From Wuchereria bancrofti (Eukaryota > Nematoda > Chromadorea > Rhabditida > Onchocercidae): 64,000 bases of DNA. Location: NCBI GenBank assembly GCA_005281725.1, contig SSBO01000012.1, positions 647,651 through 711,650 on the forward strand, read 5' to 3'. The notes under the pieces are model-generated. The model saw nothing but the letters and a program-made list of their open reading frames with translations, had not been told where the DNA came from and did no database searches. Positions 37,911-57,506 of the stretch are shown in pieces. The translations under genes were made by a program, and so were the position numbers. The stretch's first letter is position 1. Each line of letters opens with the position of its first letter.

Positions 37911-40518
37911 AAGGTGGCACAACTAGCAGTATCGAAGCAAAAAGAACTAAATAAATCGGTCAATTTGTGTATCTCGTAACGTTTACTCTTTTTCTTCCTC
38001 TTCTTCTTCCTCCTCGCTCTTGAAATTATTTTTATGCAATGATGACCTCTTAGACAGACCAATCCGACAATCCAAACTAGTTCCATTTTTAACATTGTAG
38101 CACTATACCGATTATATGATATTTATTTATATAATAATAGTGAGTGATAAAATAATATTTAAATGATATTTGTTAAGTTATTTATAGTTGTGGTAGATAT
38201 TATCAATCGAAATAAATATCTACATTTTACATATAGCATTACAGTAAACATTTTATTGATTTTTCCAATGTTTTAGAAGCGTTAGTTAAAATTGATACGA
38301 CGATAATGGTTGACCATGAAAAGACAAAAAAAAAAAATGTTTAAAACAGTATGAACTTATCGACAAATTTATCTTCTTTTTTCATTTCCTTTTTGTTTAT
38401 CATGTAATCAGAAGAAATAGAAATTTACTAAATTAGTAAATAAGATTGTTCAAAAGTATTTTATTCAATAAATAAAATCATTTCTTGTTGATTCAGTGAG
38501 CTAACTCTTGATAAGTGCACCGTAAATCTAACACATACACAAACATTTCTTGCCAGTAAAAATAATGATTTTCGATTAAATTAATGATTAAAATTTTAAT
38601 AATTTTCGAATTGTAACACGCTTACTTTGCAATATTATTATTGAAGCATTTAATATTTCTATCATTCTCTACAATGATACAATGTGATATCGTGATATGT
38701 TACATTTTCAAAATCTAATAAAGCATTGAATTCAGAATTCTTCAAGTATGGTAACTATGAATTTGCATAATGGAAGAATATTTCTGGTTCACATTCACTT
38801 TTCCATATCTTTTAATGCATAATATATAGAAGCACCCCCACTTTCTCTTATTGATTGTTACAGTGTATCCATGACTTTGTGGAGAGGAAATCTGCCTAAA
38901 TTGTATAGCATCCTTAAAATTTATGGAAAATGCAAAGAGACAGACAGCACAGAGATAAAAGCAGAGTATGCTGTGATAATTCTGAAGACCTAATGTAGCT
39001 GATAGTTAAAGCTTATTTTGAATAGAAGAGGAAGAAGGTATAACGAGAAAAGGGATTGAAGAGCGTAGGAAAGCTTTTTTCTATTGTGTTCATATATCAT
39101 CGTTAATTTTCCTATCTAACATTTTCATTTGTAATCCTTTTCCGAATAAACGCTTACGTTTATTCATTGAAAATATGCGTTGAGTTGAAAAAAATCTCTC
39201 ATACAGTTCTAATAATGAAAGCAATGATATCTATTGATTTTTACTTCACTATCAATTGTCCACTATCATCAACATTTATTATTATCATTTATTATTATTA
39301 TTATTATTATCAATATTATCATTATCATTGTCTTTTATCATCTTTAGTACAACCATTGTTATCGTTATTTTTTTCCTTATTACTATTGAAGGTAAAAATA
39401 CGTTGTTATTTCCTACTTTCTCTTTGCTTATCCTTTCATAAATTAGAGATATTTTCACATTTACTTCGGATAAAATAATACTTTGATTGATCTTTGCTTT
39501 CATAGTCGAAATATGCTTTAACTTATTTCACTTTTTTTAAGGTATAAAACCTGACATACTTTCGAGGCGTATATAATATCATCCAAATAAACGAAATCTT
39601 GAAAAAATTGCTGGAAGACAATTTTAATATAATTACATTAGAAAGTAATAATTGCAATTAGTTGACTTTATTTTCTTTTAATTTGAAGAAAACTTAAAAA
39701 ACACGGTCATTTTTATGAAAAGAAGATATGAAATTTAGTGGTTAAATGTATTATTTAAGAAATAAAAAAAAAAAAGAAATGAATATCATTCTATACATCC
39801 CTATTAAAGTGTCCAATCATTTTTCTATATAAAATTTTCATGAATTTATTTAATTTGTTGTATAATTTGTGATCAAAATTGTCGAAGTTAATCTTCAATT
39901 TAATGATATAATTGAATATCAATCATTTGAATTGAAACAATGATTTTCAGATATGAAATTTTCCGTCAGTTTAACAATAACAAAGGAATATGTGTTAAGC
40001 AAAGAATTAAACGAATTTCACATCTTGTTTTCAGAAAAAATGATTATATTTTCAAGTTTATCTTCTCTTATCAACTCTTAGTAATCATCCTTTTCTTTTT
40101 TCTTGAATTCTTCATGATCTAATTTATATTTTCAAGGTCTTTTATTTTTAATCATAAGCAACATCTATTGTACATGATTAAAGTTACAATTAAAATTACA
40201 CTAGGTGAAATTAGATTAAAGTCAAATTTGATTAAAAATAAAACCGAATAAAACAGTTGAGCGAAATAAGATGCAGTTAAATTTAAACTAGGATGAATTT
40301 GAATTATTAAAGTAACACTTACAGAATGATAATATATCCTAAGGTTTTAGTATTTCAAATTGAAATATTCATAGGGAATTGAATTAAACAAAATTTAAAT
40401 AAATTCATTGAATTGATTTAAGTATGAAAATGATACGACTCATTCTCATCCACTCTTTCCTTTTTAATGATTCTTTATGGCATTTAGATTAAGCAGCTAA
40501 CCAATTGCAAGCTCTTCA
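37911..40518. other. Divergent intergenic region, CASC3 to ARHGAP39 homologue
   Basis: About 2.6 kb between two divergently transcribed genes. It holds a (TTA)n/(TTATCA)n microsatellite near 39277-39335 and many AT homopolymers. No coding exon was recognised. A minus-strand open frame at 38095-37898 lies just upstream of CASC3 and has no recognisable domain. Confidence 0.55.
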
Positions 40519-40519
40519 G

Positions 40520-40573
40520 TGTTAGGATTTCACGTCGGCCGCACCCAATTACTACTACTGCCCCTTTTTTAAC
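40520..40573 (+). other. Likely 5' UTR exon of the ARHGAP39 homologue
   Basis: This short segment is bounded by CTTCAG and a perfect GTAAGT donor (AAC|GTAAGT) and contains no ATG. It is more GC-rich than its surroundings. A TTTTCAG acceptor at 40804-40810 could receive it and lead into the exon that carries the start codon. Confidence 0.5.
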
Positions 40574-40810
40574 GTAAGTATCACTAGCGTGATTCTCGTC
40601 CTTTCGTGTTATCCGTTTGTTAGGTTGGTCTTAGTTTCTGTCTTTTCTTTTCTTCTTCTTCTTATTATTTTTTTAAACAAGGTAAATAGTATATTAGCTA
40701 TTATTGTAGGAAAAAAATGTTGTGTGATGTTAACTTTTCCTCAGTTTTTATAAATGTTACGTCTCTGTTTTATTCTCCTCAAAAGTATAATTTAAAAATT
40801 GAATTTTCAG

Positions 40811-46717
<5,907 letters not shown>

Positions 46718-48416
46718 ATTCTGTAAAATTATTCTTGGAAGTGGTGATTATTTCTTTTTTTAATTTTTTTAGAATTATTGAAGTAATCTTATAATTGATT
46801 TCTCCGGTGGTGACTTGATTATATTTCTAACACAACTCTATATGAGCTGTTTCAAGAAGGTCATGCAATCCCAAACTATTTCATTTATTCTACGTGTTCT
46901 TCAGATTTCATATGGCTAATAACAAATTTATATATTTTATATAAATGGAAGATTTATTTTTATTAAAAATAATATTGAAAATTTTGTCTATACGTAAATA
47001 AATAGTCTGGACTTTGAATTTTTACGTTAAAGTTTTTTCCTATGATTCATGGATTTATATGGCATTACATTTGGATTTTTTTAAAAAGAATCTGTCATAA
47101 ATGTTATGTATAGACCATCGATTTTGATGTTTTATTTTTATTAATTGCCTATCAGTTAATTAATCTGCTCATCGACGCAAATAAGTTTATCAATTTAAAT
47201 TTCATCTTATCATTATATGTTGATGTCGTACTAGGTATCATTTGCCAAGGTATTTTATTCATTGCTAACAGTAGCATAGTATATCGTAATTACCGTGTTT
47301 GTCTTTTCATTCAATTTCACTATCAAACTTTTTGATCGTTCCAAAAACAAATGCGGATAGTATATCTGTTAAACCTTTCCATTTAATTTACTAATTAAGC
47401 TTCGGTGGTTTTCTGTCATGCGTCTGTCATAATTTTTCGTTTTCTTTTTTTCTCAAGTTTGAAATTGTTCAATTTTCGCAATTTCAGTAAACATTGTAAT
47501 TGTTTTAATACGGTGAACTTTTTTTTGGCATATTTTGATGATCATATTATTGTATTTTTCGTATCAAGTTTGAAAATATTTACATATTTTATAAATATTG
47601 TTACAAAGTAATTATATAATTTTGAATAAGATGGGATAGCATATTTGTTTAATAAGGAAAAGTTTGTTGCTTAATAATCAGTGCTATCAATTGTATTATA
47701 TAATTTTGTCTAAGGATATTTTTGAAATAACATTTTGATTTATCTATAACTTTAGATTGATGACTTTTGCATTAGTATTCTAGCTTATCCCATTGCATTA
47801 GTATTCTAGCCTATCCCATCATTCATATTCTTCATCATTTTTGAATAATCTAGTCGAACTGTTGCATTTGATTCAGTTCTTTGTTTGTTTGTTCTTTTTT
47901 TTTTTTTTTTTAATTATTGTATGGTTTTGATCGTTAAAATACAATAAATACCTCAGAAAGTTTAAAATTTAACTTCTAAAACATTTCCACTTTCTTGATC
48001 TTAGATAATATATATATATATATATCTTCGAATTAAAATTAACAAAATGCACAAGACTTTGCTATATTATTTTTTAATTGATATCATTTGAATGTGATAT
48101 AGTATGTTGTTTTCGGTAGCAAATATGGTATATCAATTATTAACAAGGAGAAAATCTCACAGTTAGAATTTGTACGGATAAGGATTAATTAATAGATAAA
48201 TTATCATCAATTTGTATATGATACTTCCTAATTAATTCATCCGTTTCTTTTACAAATGGAATTGGAGTAAGAATATTTAGAGAGAGGGGAAGAAAGAATT
48301 GACTAATTAAATTTGTATGCTTTGCATGTAATTTTTAGAATTGCTTTAACTTTAGATTTCTATCATTGAAGCATACTATGTTTGTTTATAGAGCTATGAT
48401 TAAAATAATTTTGCAG
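46718..48416. other. Intergenic region, ARHGAP39 to CDKAL1
   Basis: No gene recognised. AATAAA at 46997-47002 may end the upstream gene. A ~26-bp unit is tandemly duplicated at 47767-47819, and a TATATA microsatellite lies at 48007-48024. The rest is AT-rich unique sequence. Confidence 0.6.
47767..47819 (+). repeat. Tandem duplication of a ~26-bp unit
   Basis: Two adjacent copies of a unit beginning TTGCATTAGTATTCTAGC. They differ by one base (TTATCC versus CTATCC). Confidence 0.85.
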
Positions 48417-51400
48417 CACTTCCGAATGGTTATAATAGTAGAAATATGGAAGATATAGAAGATGTTATTCGTGTTCCTGCAACCATTAATTTAGGACGAG
48501 ATTATGTGATTGTTAGAAAACGTCTAAAAGGAGATGGTGAAATATTTTATGGTGATAGTTTTGTTCCTGGTATGTACATTTATTAATATTTATTGGTATT
48601 TCAATATTTTATTAACTCATGTTATACCATTATTATTTCATATATTTTATGCAATCTCATTAAAAAAAAGAGATAAAGTAAATTTTGCAATGTGAATTTG
48701 AAAAAAAAAAAAACTTTAAATTTTAAATAAATCTTTGTATTCATTTAGTGAAAAAAGAATTTTTTTTTTCAGGAACACAAAAAATTTACATAAGAACATG
48801 GGGTTGTACACATAATACAAGCGATTCTGAGCAAATGGCTGGTTTATTATCTGCAGCTGGTCATCAACTGACCAATAAAAAAGTGTGTTTGTGTGTTTAT
48901 CATAAGCGTTCATTTATTTACTCTTACATTATTTAATCGACTAATTTTGTGCTTGAAAATTTTGAAATTTTATCTAAAATATGATTTATCTATATTTTTT
49001 TCTTTTTCTTTTTTTTTTTTTTAGGAAGATGCATCATTATGGATACTAAACAGTTGCACTGTGAAGACACCATCTGAAACACAACTTGAAAATACAGTTA
49101 AAGAAGCTCGAAAGTTGAACAAGTTTATTATTGTAGCAGGTTGCGTATCCCAGGTAATATTTTAAGGAAAGTTCTCTTCTTTTTTTTTTTTCTTTCATTC
49201 TTTATTTGTCAAATTATGAAAATGAAAAATTTCAGAAGTGATTGAGATAAATTATTTTGCATTTTTATTAAAAATACTTTAGAAACTATTTGAAAATGTA
49301 AACATATTAATGAAAGTTTATCCAAATAAAGTTTATTTTAATAGATTATTCAAAAATGATTATATATCTGGCATCCTTTCTTTTCTGGATGTTTCGCAAT
49401 ATATGTCTTGTATCATCCAGTGTTTTCAAGGCTGAACCAAATTTGCGATTTTTGGATGGAATTTCGATAGTTGGAGTTAAACAGATTGAGTGTGTAACTC
49501 AGGCAGTGGAAGAAACATTGAAAGGAAATTGTGTGCGATTCTTGTCGAGAAGGAAACCAAATTCCAATCTGTTACTTCCAAAAATACGAAAAAATAAATT
49601 TATAGAAGTTAGTGAATATAATTTTCTTAAGTAAATGCTATAGAAATATTTGTCGTAAATTAAAAATTGAACAAAATTTTCGGTTTTTGTTAATTTGGGG
49701 CAATTTTTTAGAACTTTTAAATTTGTTAAATTATAGATCATTCTTTAGCTATATCTCAACATATATAGCCTCTGTGGAATATGAAATGTTTGTGTAAGGG
49801 AGCAACGTTAAGGAATTTTAATTTATTTTATTAAACAATTTAATCAAATTCGATTTATCATTGACTTTTTTTTTAAAAGTAGAATTTACAAGTGATACAG
49901 TTTTTGCAAAGCAAGAGTGAATCATATTTGTAGATTCTAGCAATCAGTACTGGTTGTTTGAACCATTGCACATATTGCAAAACAAAATCTGCTCGTGGAA
50001 ATCTTGTTAGCTATCCACTTGATAGTTTATTAGAACGAGCACGAAATGCATTTGCTGATGGTTGCAAAGAACTTTGGCTAACATCCGAAGATTTAGGTGC
50101 TTGGGGTCGCGATATTGATATGGTATGTTTATTAATGCAATTTTTTTATTATCTCATAAGAATATTTATTTCATGATCGTATAATTTGTCCTGTTTTCAT
50201 TGAAACATCAAAATAGACAAACAAATAGTATGAAAACATTGCTGTTTCTATTCTATTGAAAATATGATGCAGCATATTTTCTAATGACTTTTGCTTAAAA
50301 TACAGATAACCTTTTTCTTGAGGAACATCTCTTTCCCTTTTATTTTTTTTCACTCAGCATTAAATTGATTAACATCAATTTCATATTAATTACTATTTAA
50401 AGAAAAATGCTAACTTATCCTTTTCTATCTCTAAAATTTTATACGGTTCTTTTTATCTCTTTTATTATTCTCCAAAATTTATAATTGTCGTAATTCTATT
50501 CTAATGAAGAGCAGAAAAAAGACATAAGACGATGAAGAACTAAAATTTTATCAAAAAATTTTCTTTCTTTTTTTCTACAGCAGTGAAGGAAAAGTACCAC
50601 TGTTATGTTTTTCTTTTTTTTAGAAAGAAAAAAGATATATTCTATTATAGGTTTTACCAGATCTACTAAATGCACTGGTAGAAATTATTCCCGAAGGATG
50701 CATGCTACGACTGGGAATGACAAATCCACCATATATACTCGATTTTCTTGAGGTTAATTTTTCTGATCTCCTGTTTATAAGACGAATGAAAAATTGCGAT
50801 AGATTTTGCTAAACATTCAAGCATTTTATATACAGCAATGAATTTTTTTGGATGCTGTTAAATCTGCTATGAATTTCAGGAGATTTCGGAAATTTTAAAT
50901 CATCCAAGGGTTTACTCCTTTCTTCATATACCTGTTCAATCGGCAAGCGATGCTGTACTATCGGACATGAAACGCGAATATACCTGTATTGATTTCTGCC
51001 GAGTTGTTGATTACATGATTCAAAAGTTTGTTAACTTTATGATTTCATATTCTCAAAAACGATGCATTTTTTTAGTAAGATATTAACGAAAACATTATTT
51101 TCCTTGTGTTTTATATATAATAAAAACTAAAATCATAACAAAAACTTTTTTGGAAGATTTACTATAATAGAGAACAAATACTATCTAATATATATAAGTA
51201 TATATGATAAAAAACATAATAAAAACTAAAATTATAACAAAAACTATCTAAAATTATAATAAAACTTATTCGTCCGTATAATGTAGAAGTCTTAAAATGT
51301 ATTTATGAATGTTTATGAATAAAGCACTGTATTTACAAGTAGGCTTCAAAAAGATACAGGTCAAAATCTACTATTTTAATGTAGAAAAAAAGCATTTTGC

Positions 51401-52501
51401 AGCGTCCCAAATATCTACATAGCGACAGATTTCATTTGTGCCTATCCAACCGAAACAGAAAGTGACTTCGAGGAGAGTATGGCATTGGTACGGAAGTATC
51501 GTTTCCCTTCATTGTTTATTAATCAATTTTATCCAAGAATTGGAACTCCAGCTGCAAACTTGAAGAAAATCGACACCATCGAAGTATGTTTTATAATTTT
51601 TCCGTTTGATAAATGTCTTGAATTTTGTCTTGTAGAAATATACTGTTGGAATTTTCTTAACAATATGGAATAGGTAATAATGTGCAATCTAAAAGTATAA
51701 TAAAATAAATGAGAAAGATACTGCTTTGGATTGATCGAATAAAGCCACCTAATCTGAATTAGTAATATTCAAACAAAAAGATAAAATTAATAAATGTCTG
51801 CCATGAAATACCCTTTGAAAATCTGTCTAAAACTATATACGAATGACACCTACATTCGATTTCCAAAATTTCTTTATTTTAAATTACGAGTGCTTCAATG
51901 GGATGAAATTTTCAATATTTTTCCTATTAATAAACTGTCTAATTAAACCAAAACTAGGTTTATCTAATCTAATTCCTAAATTCTTCAATGCCTGAATGAG
52001 GAATACTGGTTATAAACTAAACTGCTTACAGATCCCTATTAACGTAGTCAATCTATGATGGTTCGATTACACATTAATTTCTGAGAATTTTAAATCAGTT
52101 ACAAATTTAAATTATGCTGTTTCTTTTAGGCCCGTCGTCGAACCGCAGAAATGTCATCGCTCTTCCGGTCTTATTCAAGGTACAACAAAGAACGAATTGG
52201 TGAAAAACATCGAGTTCTTGTTTGCGAATTGGCAACTGATCAGCAGCATTATGTAGGCCATAACAAATACTACGAACATTTTCTTATACCTTCCAAGAAA
52301 TGCCTCTTAGGCAAGTGGGTCCAGGTGCGCATTACAGATGTTTCTAAATTTTACATGAAAGCTGTGTTAATAGGTGGCGATATCAATGCATGGTTAAGTA
52401 ATGGTCCGATGGCTGGTATCTCGGTTCTAGCATATAGTTACCGAATAACAGCTTTTAGTATGATCATGTCGATTCTCATTTTTTGGTTGCTGTTGTTGTA
52501 G
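48417..52501 (+). CDS. CDKAL1: CDKAL1-type threonylcarbamoyladenosine tRNA methylthiotransferase
   Basis: Radical-SAM enzyme that adds a 2-methylthio group to t6A37 of tRNA-Lys(UUU), working at the ER surface (family knowledge). Exons 48446-48569, 48773-48882, 49025-49153, 49431-49607, 49934-50122, 50651-50752, 50880-51025, 51403-51583, 52130-52501; 1530 nt, 509 aa, phases consistent. The N-terminal methylthiotransferase domain has its three cluster cysteines at ~53 ([12 protein letters not shown]), 89 ([10 protein letters not shown]) and 118 (AGCVSQ). The radical-SAM CxxxCxxC is at 188-195 ([14 protein letters not shown]). Next come [30 protein letters not shown] and [19 protein letters not shown]-like region covers ~425-485, and a hydrophobic tail anchor forms the last ~22 residues ([11 protein letters not shown]), as expected for CDKAL1 rather than CDK5RAP1. 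TTGCAG at 48411-48416, 29 bases before the ATG, fits trans-splicing. AATAAA lies at 52542, ~40 nt after the stop. Confidence 0.97.
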
Positions 52502-53581
52502 CATGGTTTGATTGTTTCTGTTTACTTGAAATTCGATTTAAAATAAAAAGCTACAAAACTTTTCTGAAATTAGTTCAGGATAAACAATTTTGAAGAGGAA
52601 ATTTATAATGGAATGTTGAGCTTTGATAAAGACTGATAAGTTGTCAGAGCTGTTTTCTCACTATTCTCTCGAAAATTTAAGACTCACCGGTTTCATATTC
52701 GCATTTGAATTTAATTGAAAAGCTGGACTAAAACGGAAAAACACTGAATTTATGGAAAACAGATTGCTTGAAAGGAAGTATTGCCGAGAATGCGCTTAAA
52801 AAAAGCGAAACTCACCAATTCTATTATCAAATTTAAAATTCAAACTTCCCGGAAAAAAAGAACGACGAGATATTTTTTCTAATAGTAACACTACGGCAGT
52901 GTGATTTCTGTTCTTATCGAGGTCAAATTTCCAGGCCAACGAGGTCGAGGGTTTTAAAGATCAGAACATAAGTATCTCTGAAAGTGAATTGGCAAACTAC
53001 ACTCCAATCATTAAACTTCCATTATCTAATTTTCAGTTAAACATACTGGAAATTGATTTTAGTAAACGTATTAACGATGGAAATAATGTGACCGCTGTTC
53101 TTACCGAGGTCAAATTCCCAGATGACCAACGGGGTCAAGGGTCATAAGTGACTCTACCAACATCGCCAGATACACTTACGAACCAATAAAAACACAAATT
53201 GATTCAGAGATGAGATGCTCTTTCTTTTCTCTCCTTTTATCTCAGTCATTTTCCCTCCCAAAAACAGAAAAGAAAAAAGGTAATCTATTGCATCGATAAA
53301 GTTAATCCTACAATCCAGTCTGAGGTTAAAGTTCAACTCTGCATTTTACTGTTGCGGTTTGTTGTACGAAATAATCTCTACTATTATTATTGTCATTTTT
53401 TTTAACACAATATCAAAAGAAATTTATCATGTAATTCATTCAATTTCTCCCTATTCACATTTCTCTATTTTTCATATACAACGAAAACAACAAAACGATA
53501 ACAAAAAAGAAAAAAAAAACTCTCTGGTCGATCCATCAACAATTTATTATTTGATTATTTTATCAATTACTATTAATACAA
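52502..53581. other. Intergenic region, CDKAL1 to Nudix gene
   Basis: No gene recognised. It contains a dispersed direct duplication (52901-52955 and 53088-53145, listed separately) in a locally more GC-rich, repeat-like stretch from about 52620 to 53160. That stretch could be a remnant of an interspersed repeat. Confidence 0.55.
52901..53145 (+). repeat. Pair of imperfect ~55-bp direct repeats
   Basis: 52901-52955 and 53088-53145 share GTGA..CTGTTCTTA.CGAGGTC followed by AAAT..CCAG, ..CCAACG..GTC and GGGT blocks. They are about 130 bp apart. They look like diverged copies of one unit; no coding sense was found. Confidence 0.8.
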
Positions 53582-55360
53582 ATGGCATGCAAAGGAACAA
53601 ACAATTCAACAGCAACAACTTCAACTTCCAACTCCGATAAAGATGACGGTATTTTTTCATAGAGTCCTTGGCTAAAGGCTGTGTAAAATAGGGTTGTCAG
53701 AAGAATTGGGTATGGTGTACTGGTAAGGATTGTCAGCGTCATATGTTATTTTTTTTTTTCGTTTTAACAATTGTCAGGTAACTGTGTAGAAAGTTTTTTT
53801 TTCTTTGGATTTTTTCATTTATATTATGATAGAAAAATATTTTGGTAGTTGTTATAATCTTATTTGAAAATTTAAAAAATTTACAACAGATTAATAAAAT
53901 TTGCTATACTACAGATCAGCAGTTTTAAAATTCTATTAACTATTATTAATTTTCATTAGTTTATTTTCAGTCTACATTAATTTGGTAATTATTTTGAGTT
54001 TTGTCTTGACTACTAATTTTATTTGGCAAACTTATTTCCAAATTTAAAAAAAACAAAAAAATTCTTTGAAGTAGCAAAAGATTTGCTTAGTCTGTTTTGT
54101 TTTAAACATATGTAAAATTAAATACGAGATACCGAAAAAGTAGTTTGGAGGAAAAAACAAAACACACTTTATAATGAAAGGCTAGCTTTACGCAAGGCTT
54201 GGATAATCCCTTAAAGCTGTTCCATTTTCTAATTCATTTTATTCTATTAATTTTATTTTCTTACTCTTTTCTCTAGGGTTTGACAACAGGACTTCTCCTT
54301 ACCTTTTATCTGTGACATGGCAACTCTATTCTGAGATGTAATCGACAATAAAAGTTCATCTCACTTCAAAGAATTATTGTTTGAAGTGTAATTTAAAATA
54401 TTCGTGCATTTCCTTCTATAAACTTATTCAATTTTCAGTATTCGGTAGCGATGACTTTACTATAACACCCAATCGGTTGTTTTGGCTAATGCGGAAGAAT
54501 AATGGAGAGAGAGTGCGAGATGCTGAGGGATTTCGTTTACGAGCTGCTGGGATATGCACACGCGGTGAGGGTAACAGCCGGGAAATCTTGCTAGTTACTG
54601 GTGGCAAAGACGATGGTCGATGGATCATTCCGGGTGGTGGCATTGAGAAGAATGAAAATGAATCGGATGCCGCTTTACGTGAGGTTTTTGAGGAAGCTGG
54701 AGTTAAGGCGGAAATTTTGACTCGTGTGGGAGAATTTAGAGTTAGTGTCTTTTTATTTCTTCTGCTGCTTAAAGTTTTTATTAATCAGAATTTTGGTAAC
54801 TTATTGACATAAGTTATTCATCTTCTAAATTTGAATTAAGGGAGAAGGTATCAACAGATGAATGAAATAATAGAACAGCGAAAGTGGATAGATAGGTGAG
54901 AGAAGTTCTACTTCATACACTGTTCACAGTGAAATGGGGTTTTCATGCAGTGTAGCAAATGACTGTATCGTTGAGTTGGACTTTCTTGGTGTAGTCCCTT
55001 AAGCATTTTATTCAACATTTTACGGTTACCCCAGGTTTTATAGTGTCTGGGAGAGTTAGCATGACTTATAATGCAGTTAAAAGAGAAAAAAATGAAAAAT
55101 AATAGCGAACTTTATTTGATCTTTTTAATGTCATTTGTAATCCAGTTCTAATTTTTATTCTGTGCAGCTGTGACTTTTAAATTTAGGATGAAGAAAGACG
55201 GCATCGGACAGTGGTATTTCTTTTGACAGTTAAGGAAGAATTAAAGGAATGGGAAGATAGCTGTTTCGGACGACAGAGGGAATGGGTAAGCCTAGAAGAA
55301 GCATTGCGACGAGTGAAACATTCGCAAACATGTATTATTGAACATATTTGTAATATGTAG
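53582..55360 (+). CDS. Nudix hydrolase, diphosphoinositol polyphosphate phosphohydrolase-like
   Basis: Predicted to remove the beta-phosphate of inositol pyrophosphates and/or cleave diadenosine polyphosphates (DIPP/NUDT3 family knowledge). Exons 53582-53648, 54439-54740, 55187-55360; 543 nt, 180 aa, phases consistent. The first exon encodes a Ser/Thr/Asn-rich leader (MACKGTNNSTATTS) with no family match. It was chosen because the domain exon needs a one-base lead-in and this ATG supplies it, so this exon is less sure. The core follows: RLRAAGICTRGE, LLVTGGKDDGRWIIPGGGIE, a complete Nudix box of G-x5-E-x7-RE-V-x-EE-x-GV (~96-118), then RRHRTVVFLLTV and DSCFGRQREWVSLEEALRRV, both typical of DIPPs. 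A possible AATAAA is at 55762. Confidence 0.88.
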
Positions 55361-56280
55361 CTCAAATTGATTGCGTTCATCCGTCCTTATTTTTTTCTTT
55401 ATTGTGGGAAGATATTAGAAACAGCATTCAGGGAAGCAGCTTTTGCATTTTTTAAATTTAATTTCGAATTTGAAATTATTTTGATGTATTATGTTTTGAG
55501 TGTGTCTCTTTTGTCAGTATTTATAATTTTTAATTTTGTGCTTTTGATTTATGTTGTTATAATCGATCTGGAGCGTATTGTGCTATATCCTCCGCTTTCG
55601 AAAATCTTTTAAACAAGCTGGGTGGATCAGGAGAGTGCCATCTTCATTTGCGTTTCATATCGGTGCTTTTATTATATTTCAACTGAGAGCTTCAACAATC
55701 AAAGATGTGTAGTCACTTGCTCTTTATTTTATTTGATTGTCTCTTATTGCGTGTTGCTATCAATAAATCCATTTCCATTTACACGATTTTTTTTCCAGCC
55801 AGTCTGCTCCATGCGACCCAATCATTGTTTTTCTTGATCTTAGCTAGATCAGAATTCTATCAAAATATATTATCACGGAATCACTTCCTTATTTTTTAAG
55901 TATGGAGATCATTATGGAAATAATGGTAAACGGGAAAGAATCATCTAGCCACTGCAATTTCGGAGACAATATTGTGGTGACCGTGCATAATTTGTAACGT
56001 ATGGATTGCTGTTTATACATGAAATATTATGTTCACGTTTTAACATTAATAAATTAGCTTATTGCAAGAGAAAATTGTCAAAGAGTTTCGATAACAAACA
56101 CTAGAAAATCAATATAAATTTGAGCGTTGATCATAACAACATGCCTGACATCCTGAATTGTGGTTAGTTACTGAAACAAAAGCTTTCGTCTTAAACATGT
56201 CAAAATATTTAAAAAGCTAATCAAGTCAAAGATATCACAGATTAAAAACCATAAAGATAAAAGAAAGAATGAAGATTTTA
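55361..56280. other. Convergent intergene, Nudix gene to ARFRP1
   Basis: Both flanking genes end here, so it should consist mainly of two 3' UTRs. A plus-strand AATAAA lies at 55762. Open frames at 55367-55899 are F/I/L/S-rich without recognisable domains. Confidence 0.6.
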
Positions 56281-57506
56281 TCAACTGAGATCAGTAGCGG
56301 AGTGATTCCGCGTTAACACTGTACAAAGCCATCTCATACAACGGTCAATATTGAGACCTTGCAATGCCGATATCGGGATGAGAGCCAGGTCACCCATATG
56401 TCGATCATCGGTTGTTAAAACTCTAATTATTTCCGTTCCTGTGCATTCTTCTATGTCATTTTTGTTGCAGGCAACCAAAACCGGCATTTTTTGAACAGCT
56501 TCACTGTTCATTATTAATTCTAAAATTAGGAATCTTAGATTTAAAAAAAAAAACAAAAAAATAAACTTGCATGAAGCTTAGAAATAATTTCTGATCCATA
56601 CTTATATTTCCCTAATTTAAAGATCTATTTCAGTGTTTGAAAACCTTGATTTGAAGTGATGTCTTCAAAAGAAGATATCATTTACAAACTTACTGAATGC
56701 TTCACTAACTTCTGGAAATCGATCAGAATCACAGGAGTCAACTACAAATATCAGTGCCTGTGAATCCTCGAAATATTTATGCCAAAGTGACTGTAATTCT
56801 TCCTGTCCTCCAAGATCCCAAAAACTGAGACGAACAGAACCAAGTACAATTGTTCCAGCTGCAACAATTATCATACAACTCAGATTGAAGTGTTACATTT
56901 CAAAGAACAAAAAAAAAATTCTTTTTCTTAGAATCAGTACTATGAACAGTTTCCTATGAAATACCGGAAATCCTACCATTTAAACCAACAGTGCTTGTAA
57001 TCTTCAGTGGGTTTAACATCTGATAATTCTTGATAAATCTCGACTTGATCTGCTCCAGAAAGGTCTGTAAACAGTTTATATCTTGTCTGTTAAAAGATAA
57101 TCTCAAAATATCTACCACAGCCTTTAACGATTATCCTTTTCTGGAGAATAACATACATCTCATTTTTCTCTCAAGAATAACACAAGAACAACTCGAGAAT
57201 AAGTTGTTCGTAGCAGTTTAGAAGCTTGAAACAATCCTTAGAAAAGAAGGGGAAAAAAAACGCAAATAATAATTTACGAGGTATCCTATAAAAAGAAATG
57301 GTAATTTTACGATAGAATCTTGTAAATTTTGAAATATTTGACGAAAATATTTTCAAAGCTAACAAAAAAAAAAAAAAAAATTCTGCATTAATCAAAATTT
57401 CAAAAGTACTCACCGTTTTTCCGGCATTATCCAATCCAACGATAACAATGTAGTAATTGCTCTTTCGTCTCAAACGTTCCCATATGCCAGCTCCAAGCGT
57501 ATACAT
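56281..57506 (-). CDS. ARFRP1: ARF-related protein 1 (ARFRP1/Arl3p) small GTPase
   Basis: Trans-Golgi GTPase that recruits ARL1 and golgins and supports cargo exit and planar-polarity protein sorting (family knowledge). Minus-strand exons 57506-57414, 57064-56977, 56858-56694, 56519-56281; 585 nt, 194 aa, phases consistent. G1 P-loop GLDNAGKT (24-31), switch I T-S-T-V-G-L-N (54-60), G3 WDLGGQEELQSLW (Gln79), G4 CNKND in place of NKxD, and G5 ISAL. The N-terminus is MYTL with no Gly2. That matches ARFRP1/Arl3p, which is targeted by N-terminal acetylation rather than myristoylation, and argues against ordinary ARFs. The four exons break at phases 0, 1 and 1. The gene is divergent from the GOLPH3 gene, about 1.3 kb away. 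Confidence 0.96.

Noticed and set aside
37651..37926. Plus-strand Val-rich 91-codon frame
   Set aside because: Antisense of the poly-Thr triplet tract.
37898..38095. 65-codon minus-strand frame with a hydrophobic start, just before the CASC3 ATG
   Set aside because: It looks superficially like a signal peptide. However, it ends in another frame at the CASC3 start, has a K/R-rich low-complexity tail, and an acceptor AG falls inside it, so it is more likely outron or leader.
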